A DNA stretch of 64,000 bases, taken from contig NZ_JAMXSS010000002.1 in NCBI RefSeq assembly GCF_024124825.1, positions 3,038,001 to 3,102,000 of the forward strand. Direction: 5' to 3'. Within the stretch, counting starts at the first letter, position 1, and each line of letters opens with the position of its first letter. The DNA comes from Arthrobacter sp. H16F315. Lineage in GTDB: Bacteria > Actinomycetota > Actinomycetes > Actinomycetales > Micrococcaceae. Below the pieces are notes generated by a model. It saw only the letters and a program-made list of their open reading frames with translations, did not search any database and was not told the origin of the DNA. Shown here one piece after another: positions 27,241 through 38,722 of the stretch. The position numbers and the translations under genes are program-made.

Positions 27241-27395
27241 CGGTACCAGGTCGCCTCGGTGACTTGGAGTTCCTTGATGACCTCGACCATCGGGCGTCCG
27301 TCATTGAGCATTTTCTGGCCCTGCCGGACTTTGGCGATGACCTGCTCGGGGGTGTGTCTGCGTGCCATGATTCGTGAATCTCCTCCTGCACCCAT
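27090..27395 (-). CDS. IS3-family transposase OrfA
   Basis: 101 residues with an N-terminal HTH (HTPEQVIAKVRQGQKML, EVIKELQVTEATWYRWLNQY) and a C-terminal leucine-zipper-like helix (RTRELEKENARLKRLLAEKE). The GTG/ATG start choice is uncertain: MGAGGDSRIMARRHTPE offers an ATG at the MARRHT position, which is the family's usual start. It is the DNA-binding half of the IS3 transposase. Confidence 0.88.
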   Translation of the reverse strand: MGAGGDSRIMARRHTPEQVIAKVRQGQKMLNDGRPMVEVIKELQVTEATWYRWLNQYGSEKNAEASKRTRELEKENARLKRLLAEKELAIDILNEVAKGKF

Positions 27396-27428
27396 TATCG
27401 GATGCGAAACTCACACAACCACTGGACT

Positions 27429-27682
27429 CCTACCCAGGGACCCAACCACTCGCTGACGGCGGCTCGGTCACGGTTTACGCCGTCGCGGAACGCTGGAATC
27501 CCTCACACATCCTTGTGAGCTGGGCAGACGACGCACGGCACGCGCATTGGGCTTGGATCCCCGCCGGCAACGTGGAACGCGTCACGGACTCAGAGTGGGA
27601 CATTGAAGAGTTCCGCCGTTGTCCCGAAAACCTGCGTGGGATCCGCTGGGGAAACCGCCTTCCAGGATTCCTGCCCGCCTAG
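27429..27682 (+). pseudogene. Gene fragment cut off at its 5' end by the IS3 element
   Basis: The open frame GGSVTVYAVAERWNPSHILV, SWADDARHAHWAWIPAGNVE, FRRCPENLRGIRWGN looks fully coding, but between the IS end and this segment there is no in-frame ATG, GTG or TTG. The start was evidently lost on insertion of the element. Family not recognised. Confidence 0.6.
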
Positions 27683-27809
27683 TTAAGGGACGCCCACAGC
27701 TGGGGGCACAGAAGAGCCCCGGGGCCCACCGGACGCCCTAAAGCAGTGTCCATAGACTCGCCCTGTCCGCTTATCTTCTGGCCGACTGCCGTGGCAGGAT
27801 GGGGTCCAT

Positions 27810-28465
27810 ATGGACAGGCAGTTGCGGCGCGCTCCTGACGCGGAATCGGTGTTGATGTACCGGCTCGGACTGAGCCGAAAACGCATCGCTGAGCTCGTGC
27901 GCGCTGAGCCCGCCACCGTCGGGTACCACTTGGTCATCGCCCGCCGCCGGGATCCTGAACTTGAAGCCGAACACCAGGCGGCCGCCGGCACTGCACCCGT
28001 TCCTTACCCTTCCCCAGGAGCCTTGCCCGCATGGAGGAGGTCATCGCCTGGATCTCAGCCGAGGGCCGGCTCCCCCGTGGCCACTCGGAGGACAGGGCTG
28101 AACGGTCGGTGGCGCGGTGGCTCTCGGAGCGCCGGCGCGAAGCAGCCGAAGGTGACCTTGACCCGGCCTTTCGTGACGGTCTCTCACGCGTTCCGGGCTG
28201 GGCCGGGAATTACAGGGCAGCGGCGGACGAAGCGAGGTGGCATGACCGCCTTGCCGAACTCGTCGATTTCCGGCAGGAAGGCAACCATTGGCCCCGTCAC
28301 CACGAATATGACTCAGAGCGGGAACACACTCTCGGGGTGTGGATTCACCAGCAGCGGTATAGACGCCGCCGCGGCGAACTCGACCCCGTGAGGCTCAAGC
28401 TCTTGGACGCCGCCGTTTCCGGATGGCAGTCCGGGAGAACCCGGGGCCGCCCGCCCCGCCGGTGA
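27810..28465 (+). pseudogene. Helicase-associated (HA) domain protein with one-base frame break
   Basis: ATG 27810: LRRAPDAESVLMYRLGLSRK then RIAELVRAEPATVGYHLVIA, a HTH-like start. Adding one C to the run 28012-28015 joins it to the frame RSLARMEEVIAWISAEGRLP and on to TAG/TGA at 28465. The C-terminal part has two HA-type repeats (WLSERRREAAEGDLDP and LVDFRQEGNHWPRHH...LGVWIHQQRYRRRRGELDP). Repaired length 218 residues. HA-domain proteins are common on actinobacterial plasmids; their role is unknown but DNA binding is likely. Probably intact if the break is an assembly error. Confidence 0.7.
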
Positions 28466-28700
28466 CCGGATGGATTGTGCCCGCTGTGGTAGGCGGAGCC
28501 TCCGCCCCGCTCAACGCCCCGCCCGGTTGATCATCTGAAGGCCGGCCCCCGCTAGCTTGCTTCGCGCGCTGGAATCCATCCCGCTGACGTTAGCGCAGCT
28601 ACTCAACGATAAAAGCTTTACGGTGAAATCACCGAAGATCGTCAAGTATTGTGCGCGTCCTGGCCCAGCGTCCCAACCGCCACTGTGGAAGGATCGACGC

Positions 28701-29573
28701 ATGCTTAGGAACACGGCACTCCCTCAAACCATTCAGATATACCTGCCGCAGGGTGACCCCGCCGGCATCCGAATGGCCGAAATCACCACACGCACCGTTC
28801 GCGTCTTCGAAGTTCCCCGCCCGCTGCTTCGGGAATTCAGGGACATGCCCGAATCCAAGCAGGTCGGTGTCTACTTCCTGTTTGGTTCCTCGCCATCAGG
28901 CCGTCCGTCCTGCTACATCGGACAGAGTGGCGCCATCGGAGACAGGCTAAAACAACACTCCGACAAAAAGGACTTCTGGGACCATGCACTGGTCGCAGTG
29001 TCCCTGACAAACGCCTGGACCAATACTCACACCGGATACATGGAGTGGCAGGCCATCAAGCGGGCAACCGAGGCTGCCCGTTACGAATTGCACAACGGCA
29101 ACGATGCCTCGAATCCCCACACCCCGGCACCCCTGGAATCCGACTGCCGAGAATACCTGGAAACCATCTCAATCCTCCTGACGACTTTGGGTTATCCAAT
29201 CGTGGAGCCTCTGAAGGCGGTACCGCTGCCGGGCACCAGCGACGGTGCCGGGACCTTGGTCTTCAGAGAGGGCGGAACCGAAGCCAGAGCAAGGCCGACG
29301 ACCGAAGGTCTCTTGGTTCTTGCCGGATCTGTCGGCAACGCAATCGCCCGGCCTTCTCTTTCAGCATCTCTCCTGCGCCGCCGCGATGACCTTATAGAGC
29401 AAGGTGTTGTCGAAGTTCGCGGCAATGATTACGTCTTCCTCAAGGACCAGCTCTTCAACAGTCCCAGCACCGCCGGTGCAGTAATTTTGGGCGGCAGCAT
29501 CAACGGCAGAATCGCATGGAAGACAGTTACAGGTCGAACCTTCCAACAGCTTGAGGACCAAGCGCTGAGCTGA
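28701..29573 (+). CDS. GIY-YIG nuclease-like protein with DUF4357 domain
   Basis: 290 residues from ATG 28701, with GAAGGA seven bases upstream (an earlier TTG at 28557 would add an implausible N-terminus). The GIY-YIG core reads VGVYFLFG...SCYIGQSGAIGDRLKQHSDKKDFWD, with the Glu in GYMEWQAIKRA. The C-terminal DUF4357 domain (SLLRRRDDLIEQGVVEV, DQLFNSPSTAGAVILGGSIN, GRIAWKTVTG) follows. Family members are annotated as GIY-YIG nucleases and are often close to restriction systems, as here. Possible modification-dependent or standalone nuclease. Confidence 0.85.
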   Translation: MLRNTALPQTIQIYLPQGDPAGIRMAEITTRTVRVFEVPRPLLREFRDMPESKQVGVYFLFGSSPSGRPSCYIGQSGAIGDRLKQHSDKKDFWDHALVAVSLTNAWTNTHTGYMEWQAIKRATEAARYELHNGNDASNPHTPAPLESDCREYLETISILLTTLGYPIVEPLKAVPLPGTSDGAGTLVFREGGTEARARPTTEGLLVLAGSVGNAIARPSLSASLLRRRDDLIEQGVVEVRGNDYVFLKDQLFNSPSTAGAVILGGSINGRIAWKTVTGRTFQQLEDQALS

Positions 29574-29871
29574 CATTGCCCCAGTCTCCAAGAACAGCAC
29601 CAACCCCAACAATTGGCCAGGGCAGCGGCCGGTTGAAGCGCTGCGCCTGAGCGCAGCGGAAACCATAAACGCCGTTCTCATGACAACCACGCAGGACGGG
29701 AAGGTGTCCGTTTAGCCGTGCATCCGCGGCCCTTCGCGGCCTGGCTGCATCACCGTGACTTCCGGGCAGACAAGTCGACGGTAGACGACCGGCTGGCCCA
29801 ATAGGGCCGTGCGGGGGCGCTGGCCACAGTCGTTCGCAGCTCCAATGCTCTTTCCGCAGCCTTTATGGATC
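29574..29871. other. Gap with a coding-like fragment
   Basis: Between the GIY-YIG gene and the helicase stop. A short plus-strand open frame (about 29577-29715: NNWPGQRPVEALRLSAAETI) looks coding but has a stop just upstream and no start, so it is probably a relic. Nothing else is recognised. Confidence 0.3.
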
Positions 29872-32414
<2,543 letters not shown>

Positions 32415-32422
<8 letters not shown>

Positions 32423-34097
32423 CGTCGAGCTCGCTCAGAACCATCGGGCGGACAACCTTCTCGATGAAAGTGATCTCATCTTCGGTGAGGTCGTACTTCG
32501 CGTAGAGGTCTTCGTCAGTCCACTTCTGCGTCCACTTCTGCGTGGGGACGAAGGTGTAGACCTTCCGTGTGGTGTCCTGAGACGGCTTGTGAAGCAGGAT
32601 CAGCAGGCGAGTGAGGCGACAAGAGAGATAAGACAAGGCACTCTCGCCCTCATCTTGGGTATCGAACGGACCGATGGCGAGATAGGTCTCGGAGGAGATG
32701 CTCCCAGGCTCTCCCATGAAGGGCGTGCTAATGATCTTGTGCGGGTAGGTGTCACGGTTGCCGGTGCCTGGGGCCGCACGCCCGGTGAAAATCTTCCACT
32801 TGTCAATGAGGTGCTCGTTCGCCTTGACCGAACTGCGAGGCGTGTATCCGGTACCGCCGTTCTGGTAGATCACGATGTCACCAGGCGACTTGGCGGCCTT
32901 GCCCTTGAAGGTTGTATCCAGACCGAAAGGTTTACGGGAGCTGACCAGCCGCTCGAACCGGAGGCCTTCGGGAAGCTCAATCGAGTCCGATTGTCCCGTT
33001 TCGACCGCAACAACCTTCTTGAGGATGGAGAGACCCTCGTTGAAGCGGATGAACACGTCCGCACCTTCTTCGAGCAGCGGTCGGATGGCTGTGGTGACTG
33101 GCCAGTCCTTGAAATGGGTCCGGACTTCGCAGTCGCCGGAGTTGTCACGGTCCCACAGGAAGTAGCAGACGCCGCCCTTGAGTCCCACGCCCGGAAACAC
33201 GTCTGCCGCGCTCAGGAAGTCATCGATGCTCCGTAGGTGGACGTCCCCAAGCATGGACTCACGAAACTCATCAAGCCCCTTGCCACCCGCGAACCAACGG
33301 GACGGGATAACCATGGTGAGGAAGCGCGGGTTGAGCTTCTTCGCTTGCTCCACGAACTTGTCGTAGATCGGAGCAGCGCTTGTGCCGAAGCCGCCGTCGT
33401 TGAGTTGGTAGGGCGGGTTGCCGATGATCACGTCGAACTGCATGTCTGCTCCGAACAGCTCGGCGATGCGAGCATTGATGTCGTCATGGTGAATGAAGGC
33501 GTAGGCGTGGGTTTCCAGATCATTGCCCCGGTCGAGTGACTTCTGACTCGCGCCGCAGTAATCACACTTGCCGTTGGTGAACTTCTTGATGCGGTTGCCG
33601 TCTGTGTCTGCGGTGTAGACCCACTCCGTGGCACCGACCCATGTATGCTCAGTTCGTTCGAACCAGATGTTGCCTTGGGCGGTGTCGAATGACCTGGCGA
33701 TGGAGTGAGGCCCGTTCGCCCATTTGGAGCAGTAAAGGCTTCGGCGTGCAAGCAGGCTGGTCAGGTGCGTGACACCGATACCGAAGACCTGTTTGGTGAG
33801 AATGTGATCCACCCGCTCATCGAGGTCGGGGATCTCATGTTCGAGTCCCTTGACCAGGCGGCTGGCAATCTCCCGTAGGAATACGCCTGACTTGGTGAAT
33901 GGGTCGAGGAAAGCCACATCAGGGTTCGACCAGAGGTTTTCTCCATCGTTCGATCTCGCCCATGTAGTGGCAAGGTTTTCGAGCATGCGGTTGGCGAACT
34001 CCGGCGGGGTGAAGACCTCGTCGTTAGAGAGGTTGGCGATGCAAGTCAAGACATCAGGGTTGCGACCCCGGAGCGAGAAGTTGGTGTGGGTGGTCAC
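32415..34097 (-). CDS. N6-adenine DNA methyltransferase (Eco57I-like)
   Basis: 560 residues. Motif X region is LSNDEVFTPPEFANRMLENL, motif I variant is AFLDPFTKSGVFLREIA, and motif IV is FDVIIGNPPYQL, the adenine N6-methyltransferase signature. A CDYCGASQ Cys pair sits in between. The C-terminal ~250 residues (PSRWFAGGKGLDEFRESMLG, GTGYTPRSSVKANEHLIDKW) resemble target-recognition parts of Eco57I-type enzymes. The ATG overlaps the preceding gene's stop (ATGA). It would methylate the host site protecting from the helicase/nuclease subunit. Confidence 0.88.
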
Positions 34098-34717
34098 GAC
34101 GCCAGCTCTCCAACACTCATGGCCGCGTAGTTCTTGGTCGGGGTAAAAACCTCGTGGTTGCCCAGGTCCGCAAACAGGGTGTCTTCCCCACCGAAAGAGC
34201 TCATCTGCGTCAGGGTGTCGAAGCGGAAGTCTCGACGTTGGAACTTGCCCTTACCGAGGTAGCCCCACTCGGGGAAACTGATGGCCGCGCCGTCGTTGGT
34301 GAGCATGGTGATGGCGTCCCCGTGGACGATGTTCTGGCTCAGCACATAGGCCCCGGCTCGGTGGAGATCGTCTTCGTCGCTGAGCGCGAGGAAATCGTCG
34401 AAGATTTCCAGCATGTTCTCGCGGCATTCGGCCACGTTGTCAGGGAGCAACTCGATACCGTAGATGCACATAAGGCCGTACAAGGCGTAGTGGCCCTTCT
34501 CGAAGTCAGACTTGCCGTACTTGAGCTCCACGGCTGCTAACTTTCGACGCAGCACCTGTATGAGAAAGTTGCCTGACCCGCAGGCTGATTCAAGGAAGCG
34601 TGAATCGATGCGTTCGGTTTCCTCCCTTACCAAATCAAGCATGGCGTCGACCAGCCATGCCGGAGTAAACACCTCACCGTGATCGACCACGCGCTTCTTC
34701 GACCTCACGAGACTCAA
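34094..34717 (-). CDS. Methyltransferase-like protein with SAM motif only
   Basis: 207 residues: GEVFTPAWLVDAMLDLVREE and FLESACGSGNFLIQVLRRKL are motif X and motif I of an N6-adenine methyltransferase, and YGIELLPDNVAECRENML is motif II-like. No NPPY motif IV is present before the stop, unlike the next gene. It may act as a second SAM-binding subunit or as a regulator of the 560-residue enzyme. The start TTG 34717 overlaps the zinc-ribbon stop; GTG 34708 is an alternative. Function of the split arrangement is unclear. Confidence 0.75.
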   Translation of the reverse strand: MSLVRSKKRVVDHGEVFTPAWLVDAMLDLVREETERIDSRFLESACGSGNFLIQVLRRKLAAVELKYGKSDFEKGHYALYGLMCIYGIELLPDNVAECRENMLEIFDDFLALSDEDDLHRAGAYVLSQNIVHGDAITMLTNDGAAISFPEWGYLGKGKFQRRDFRFDTLTQMSSFGGEDTLFADLGNHEVFTPTKNYAAMSVGELAS

Positions 34718-35004
34718 CTCCGGGTCCTATCGGCGTTGCACGACGTCTCGGAGCAGCTGCAGGCAAACGTGGGGGACCAATCGATGATGTGCTGGCTGGC
34801 AACTTCGACCCAGGAGCAGGAAGGCTCATGCTCTCCCTTGTCCCAGACACCACTTGACCAAGGTTCGGTTTTGCATTCAATGCAGACCGGGGCCGCGTCT
34901 TCTTGCCACTCGATGTATTCCAGAGGCATCTCAGATTTGAGTTGCACCGTACCGCAACCGTGGCACCACCCAACGATTTCTCGAGGCAAGGGAGTTAGAT
35001 CCAT
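34714..35004 (-). CDS. Small zinc-ribbon protein, first gene of the restriction-modification-like operon
   Basis: 96 residues with CHGCG near residue 14 and CIEC about 28 residues later, followed by PSCSWVEV and FACSCSETSC, so four CxxC-type pairs or singles. It is coupled to the methyltransferase gene by stop/start overlap. Small zinc proteins of this kind may be regulators or subunits; no specific family was recognised. Confidence 0.6.
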   Translation of the reverse strand: MDLTPLPREIVGWCHGCGTVQLKSEMPLEYIEWQEDAAPVCIECKTEPWSSGVWDKGEHEPSCSWVEVASQHIIDWSPTFACSCSETSCNADRTRS

Positions 35005-35205
35005 TCACAAAGGATACGGCTAGATATCAAAGTCATCGTGCCAGTGCCTGACGTAACCGCTAGCCGGGAAACCGCCACGAGCCTGTCGGACTCGTTCGTT
35101 CCGCACCTGGTGTGATTTTCCGAAGGCGTCTGCACCAGGTCATGCGGCGAAGCCAGACCAACCGTCGCCTCTGACGTGCTCCGGCTACGGCCTACACTCA
35201 GAGTC

Positions 35206-35388
35206 GTGGCTACATATGAACCTGCCGAACTCGCTCGGGAACTCGGCTATACCAATGAACACCGCCCGGGGAAGGTCGTCCGGGATTATCTCCGAAGAAA
35301 ATACCCGGACCACCCGAAGTACCAGCGATGGGTACTAGATGAGGCCCAGGCCGCCGACGTTCGCGCCAACGTTCCTCGGACGCGCTGA
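35206..35388 (+). CDS. Small DNA-binding-like protein, leaderless
   Basis: 60 residues: YEPAELARELGYTNEHRPGK, VVRDYLRRKYPDHPKYQRWV, LDEAQAADVRANVPRTR. The pattern (ELAxELGY...GKxVRxYLRxxFP) is a HTH-like short protein seen in actinobacteria. A TACACT -10-like box at 35193-35198 lies seven bases before GTG 35206 and there is no ribosome site, which suggests leaderless transcription. Divergent from the restriction-modification-like operon and possibly its regulator. Confidence 0.65.
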   Translation: MATYEPAELARELGYTNEHRPGKVVRDYLRRKYPDHPKYQRWVLDEAQAADVRANVPRTR

Positions 35389-35569
35389 CACTTCGCGCCT
35401 ATATGCCGGTCTTCCCACATGAGGTCTTCGAGTGACTTCATACGCAGTTCGCTCTGTTGCATGCGACAAAAATCGGGTTGATTGTGGGCAGCTACGGACA
35501 GTCCTGCTCCAGAGAACCCCGGCGCGAAAGGCCAAGTATTAGCATGTCTCGTACAACCAGGAGGCAGTG

Positions 35570-35809
35570 ATGGCCATAACCATAAGCGAGGCTCGCCGCG
35601 ACCTTGTCCATCTCATCGAACGGGTCAATCTCGACCGCACCGAGGTAGAGATCGTGTCCAAGCGGGGCTCCGCGGTGCTGATGTCGAAGGATGAGTACGA
35701 CGCGTTGGTGGAAACAAGCTACCTGCTGAGCTCACCTACGAACGCGCACCGCCTCATGTCGGCTCTGGAATCCGTCCGGGACGTCGGACCCGCCGAGCAC
35801 AAGCTTTGA
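35570..35809 (+). CDS. Phd/YefM-family antitoxin (orphan)
   Basis: 79 residues from ATG 35570 with AGGAGG upstream. MAITISEARRDLVHLIERVN then EVEIVSKRGSAVLMSKDEYD and ALVETSYLLSSPTNAHRLMS is a full YefM/Phd pattern. It normally neutralises a YoeB/Txe mRNase encoded just downstream, but 35810-35940 has no toxin-like frame. It is therefore an orphan or its toxin was lost; it could protect against a toxin elsewhere. Confidence 0.88.
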   Translation: MAITISEARRDLVHLIERVNLDRTEVEIVSKRGSAVLMSKDEYDALVETSYLLSSPTNAHRLMSALESVRDVGPAEHKL

Positions 35810-35940
35810 GGACAGTGACCGGACACGGCTCAGCTCGGACCGTGTGGTGTGGAGACTAGGTGTCCGGGCAGAGCCGGCTCTGACCACCGACGTGACTCCG
35901 CGCTGATTGTCGCGGCCAAAACAACCACCGTCGCCTACTT

Positions 35941-36174
35941 CTAATCCGAGGAAGTGGCTGGCCCGCCAGCATCAGACTGGGGATCACCACCGCGATAGTT
36001 CGGCCTGACTATCGGCGGCAGCTTCATCTGGGCTAGGGCCTTCACCGTCCGGGAAGTCTCACGGCCCAGCTGCTCGTCGAGGGTGACTTTCAACCGGGCA
36101 GCGAGGATCTCGCGGCGCAGCGTGGCGAAAACCTGCTCCTTGTTCGTCGGGTCATACGTCCTGCGGTCGGACAT
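35941..36174 (-). CDS. Small charged protein, duplicated nearby as a relic
   Basis: 77 residues; QVFATLRREILAARLKVTLD, EQLGRETSRTVKALAQMKLP. It overlaps the XRE gene by 23 bases. A degraded copy of the same protein lies at 37004-37174, so this is a real gene family. The segment RxTxxxVxxLAQ suggests a helical DNA- or protein-binding piece. Function unknown. Confidence 0.6.
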   Translation of the reverse strand: MSDRRTYDPTNKEQVFATLRREILAARLKVTLDEQLGRETSRTVKALAQMKLPPIVRPNYRGGDPQSDAGGPATSSD

Positions 36175-36793
36175 CGTCGCCCTCCTTGCGGCCCTTCATT
36201 CCTGCGCCCGAGACTGGCTGCTCCTCGTCCAGAATCTTGGCTATGGCTCTGAGTGCGCAAGGGTTCACTTGTTCCAAGGCCCGGGTGGCAAATTCGCGTA
36301 CCTTGGCGCGCCTTCTAGCACGCACTTGTTCAAGCTTGATTTTCACTTGCTCTGGCACTTCCCCGTCATCTCGGAGCAAGTAGTCCGGAGATACTTCAAA
36401 GGCCTCGGCAATGGCCCGCAGGGCCTCGTCGGGGACAACCTGCTCTTTGCCGCGCGTGAACAGTGACCACTTGTGGCGGTTCATGTAGAAGCCGCCTTGC
36501 TGTACGGCGTCGTATATTGCTTGGAAGCCAAGGGGACGTCCCCGATCAGATTCGGCGGCGTCCACGAGCAAGTTGATCTTACCTGCGAGGTCTCCCGCCC
36601 GCCGTATGGCCACGGCTAGGTGCTGGCTTTGCGGAACATCGGACAGAAAGATCGTGACTGCTCCGTCCTCCACGGTCGTCTGCCACTTAAGGGAAGCAAC
36701 GAGGCCCTCCCATGTGAGCCACCCCCGGTGATGGGCGTCGTAAATCCTCTTCACAGGGATTAGGAGTATTTCTGTCTGGGCTGCCTTTTCCAT
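36152..36793 (-). CDS. XRE-like transcriptional regulator
   Basis: 213 residues. The C-terminal half has an actinobacterial XRE/EspR-like HTH: FQAIYDAVQQGGFYMNRHKW, SLFTRGKEQVVPDEALRAIA, EAFEVSPDYLLRDDGEVPEQ. The first ~95 residues (LTWEGLVASLKWQTTVEDGA, SDVPQSQHLAVAIRRAGDLA) resemble no known domain and could be a ligand or partner part; a shorter start inside this region is possible. Coupled to the 77-residue gene downstream. Targets unknown. Confidence 0.7.
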   Translation of the reverse strand: MEKAAQTEILLIPVKRIYDAHHRGWLTWEGLVASLKWQTTVEDGAVTIFLSDVPQSQHLAVAIRRAGDLAGKINLLVDAAESDRGRPLGFQAIYDAVQQGGFYMNRHKWSLFTRGKEQVVPDEALRAIAEAFEVSPDYLLRDDGEVPEQVKIKLEQVRARRRAKVREFATRALEQVNPCALRAIAKILDEEQPVSGAGMKGRKEGDDVRPQDV

Positions 36794-37003
36794 GGGAAGA
36801 CCCTAGCGATTTGTCGTCGGCAATTGATGCGTCGAATCGTCGATCTAACGATGCGATACATGCGGTGATTTTGAGGCTGAGGATTTTCTTTTGATCAACG
36901 AGCGGAATCCGCAATAAACGGCTACGTGCAAACATTGGAAACTTTGATTCGACCCCATTCGGCGTGTCGTAGGCACACGGATGGATCGCCGCGGGCAAAC
37001 GGC

Positions 37004-37174
37004 CTACATCAATGTCGGAAACTGACTCTGGGCTAGTCGCTTCACGGCTTCGGGAGTCGGCCGACCCCGCTACTCGTCCAGGGCAACCCTCAATTGCGCC
37101 GCCCGGATTCCGCTCCGTATCCGTCGAATGGTTTGTTCCCTTGAGGTCCTAGTTTCCTCAACACCAGCAGACAT
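37004..37174 (-). pseudogene. Relic copy of the 77-residue gene at 35941
   Basis: ATG 37174: MSAGVEETRTSREQTIRRIR, SGIRAAQLRVALDE, TAG, RGRPTPEAVKRLAQSQFP. It aligns with KEQVFATLRREILAARLKVTLDE-Q-LGRETSRTVKALAQ of the intact copy, with the aligned Gln codon read as TAG. It is a genuine nonsense mutation, not a homopolymer slip. The rest of 36794-37305 has no other gene. Confidence 0.7.
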
Positions 37175-37305
37175 TGGCTCGCCCCTCCCTGCACGTTGCG
37201 ATCATCATTCCAGAGAGGCACCCGGCCGGCGCCGCAGAATATCCAGCCAGATCCCGGGTGGCATATGCGAAGGTAAGTGGACCATCTACCTGGGGGAGAT
37301 TGACA

Positions 37306-37983
37306 ATGCCAGCTGTACCCGATGACCTGCGAAGAAGATTCCAGACGTGGGACGCGAAGGGCCAGCCGCCGCAGGAGGCCTTCGAGTGGAAGAAGAATAG
37401 CTGGCAAAAGTACCTCGGCCACGGCGCCATTTTGGAAGCTCTTCCGAATCCCATTGACCGCGATGGCGTCCTGGAGACGTTCAAGCAAGTCCATGATCCT
37501 GACTCGGCCCTCAACGCTTTTATCGCCAGCTACCTCTGGGGCTACGCCAAGGCCGGCTTTGGCCCGTACCGGGCTGAGCGGGTGATCCGTCTGAACACGG
37601 ACCCTGAAAAGGGAAAGAACTTCGCGGCCGAACTGCACACCCTCTCTCAGATCGCGATGGCCGACGGCGGGACTGCTGCGTTTGAGCACGTCGTAGACAA
37701 ACGACGAGCCGACAGGAAGTTCTTCGCTCAGTGGGGACCGGCCTTCGCGACAAAGTTCATCAGCTCCGCTACCAAGGCTTCAGACCAGGTGGCTACCACC
37801 CCGATCATGGACAGCATCGTCGCTGCATGGTTCAGTGAACACTGCCAAGAGATCGGCCCCCTGTGGCTAACCTGGCACAGCACCGACAGCTACCGCCGGT
37901 ACACCGAATGTGTGGCGGAATGGGCAGTCGTACTCGGCATTGAACCCGAGCAGGTCGAACAGCTCATCTTTAGGCGGGACTGA
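37306..37983 (+). CDS. OGG-fold (8-oxoguanine glycosylase-like) protein
   Basis: 225 residues from ATG 37306 with GGGGGAG upstream. The pattern FIASYLWGYAKAGFGPYRAE, GPAFATKFISSATKAS, PIMDSIVAAWFSEH and a C-terminal YRRYTECVAEWAVVLG, EQVEQLIFRRD matches the actinobacterial '8-oxoguanine DNA glycosylase OGG fold protein' family. The classic HhH-GPD lysine/aspartate was not identified by eye, so catalysis is uncertain. It converges with the UDG-like gene, overlapping it by 14 bases. Confidence 0.7.
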   Translation: MPAVPDDLRRRFQTWDAKGQPPQEAFEWKKNSWQKYLGHGAILEALPNPIDRDGVLETFKQVHDPDSALNAFIASYLWGYAKAGFGPYRAERVIRLNTDPEKGKNFAAELHTLSQIAMADGGTAAFEHVVDKRRADRKFFAQWGPAFATKFISSATKASDQVATTPIMDSIVAAWFSEHCQEIGPLWLTWHSTDSYRRYTECVAEWAVVLGIEPEQVEQLIFRRD

Positions 37984-38707
37984 GCGCGGAGCCGGGCTTA
38001 AGCTCCTGACCGCAGACCGCCTTCGGCCCGGACATCGCTGACGCCCCAGCGAACGCCGACCGTAACAGTTCCCTGTTTGGTTTGCCCGTGAGTGCATCGG
38101 TCTTGTTATAGGCGAGCGGACTCGGGTGGGGAGCGGTGATAACAGGCAGGCTCTTGAGCTCAGGAGAAACCCCGAGCAGCAGCTGGGACCAGGCAGTTTG
38201 AGCCTGCTTGCCGAGAAGGAGAACCACCTTGGGTCGGGACTCTAACAAGTCCATCAGCTCGGCCAGAAGTGGAGCGGCCCTGCGCGCTTCACCAGCCAAA
38301 CTCCGTGGTGCAAAAGCTGGGTTTGCAACCCACCAGGGGACCACATTCCAATGCAGCGACCTGGAGTACAGGAGGCCGCCAGCTTCGGCAGCGAGCGTGG
38401 AATTATGGGCCGTTGGGTCATTGTTGTCCCGGCTGATGAATCCTGAACCGAGTTGCGCTTCTCCGGACGGGTCCTGGAGCAGAACCAGCACATCGGCCCC
38501 CTCTGTCGCAGCTCGTGGGTCGAAGTAAGGGACGCTTTCCTTTGTGGAAACCCGGACGTCGTCGACCCACCTGTTGAGGGGGCCAACAACGCCTTCGTAT
38601 CTGGTCTCTTGCCGGTGCTGGAGGACGTGGGGGAGGTGATGTCGGCTAAGCAAGGTTCCTGCGTTGTACGCATGCTTGTTCCATATGACTGTGGATCTAT
38701 CTTTCAT
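37970..38707 (-). CDS. Uracil-DNA-glycosylase-superfamily protein
   Basis: 245 residues. Motif A-like DVLVLLQDPSGEA is followed by ISRDNNDPTAHN; motif B-like is VITAPHPSPLAYN near the C-terminus, preceded by KVVLLLGKQAQTAW. These are the UDG-superfamily water-activation and HxSP motifs. It could remove uracil or another modified base. It starts 15 bases after the CoiA-like gene, so it is in the same operon. Substrate unknown. Confidence 0.75.
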   Translation of the reverse strand: MKDRSTVIWNKHAYNAGTLLSRHHLPHVLQHRQETRYEGVVGPLNRWVDDVRVSTKESVPYFDPRAATEGADVLVLLQDPSGEAQLGSGFISRDNNDPTAHNSTLAAEAGGLLYSRSLHWNVVPWWVANPAFAPRSLAGEARRAAPLLAELMDLLESRPKVVLLLGKQAQTAWSQLLLGVSPELKSLPVITAPHPSPLAYNKTDALTGKPNRELLRSAFAGASAMSGPKAVCGQELKPGSALSPA

Positions 38708-38722
38708 GCTGCCTGCCGTTCC

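Larger units (their letters stand above)
26211..27428 (-). mobile_element. IS3-family insertion sequence
   Basis: About 1.2 kb with orfA and orfB in -1 relation on the minus strand. Imperfect end repeats AGTCCAG..G..T.TG.GA are seen at 26211 and, inverted, ending at 27428. No target duplication was recognised, so the ends are tentative. It cuts off the zinc-finger gene on the left and the gene fragment on the right. Confidence 0.75.

Noticed and set aside
27810..28391. 193-residue protein in one frame
   Set aside because: After ~28015 this frame is low-quality sequence; the helicase-associated domain continues in the other frame, so a frame break is the better reading.
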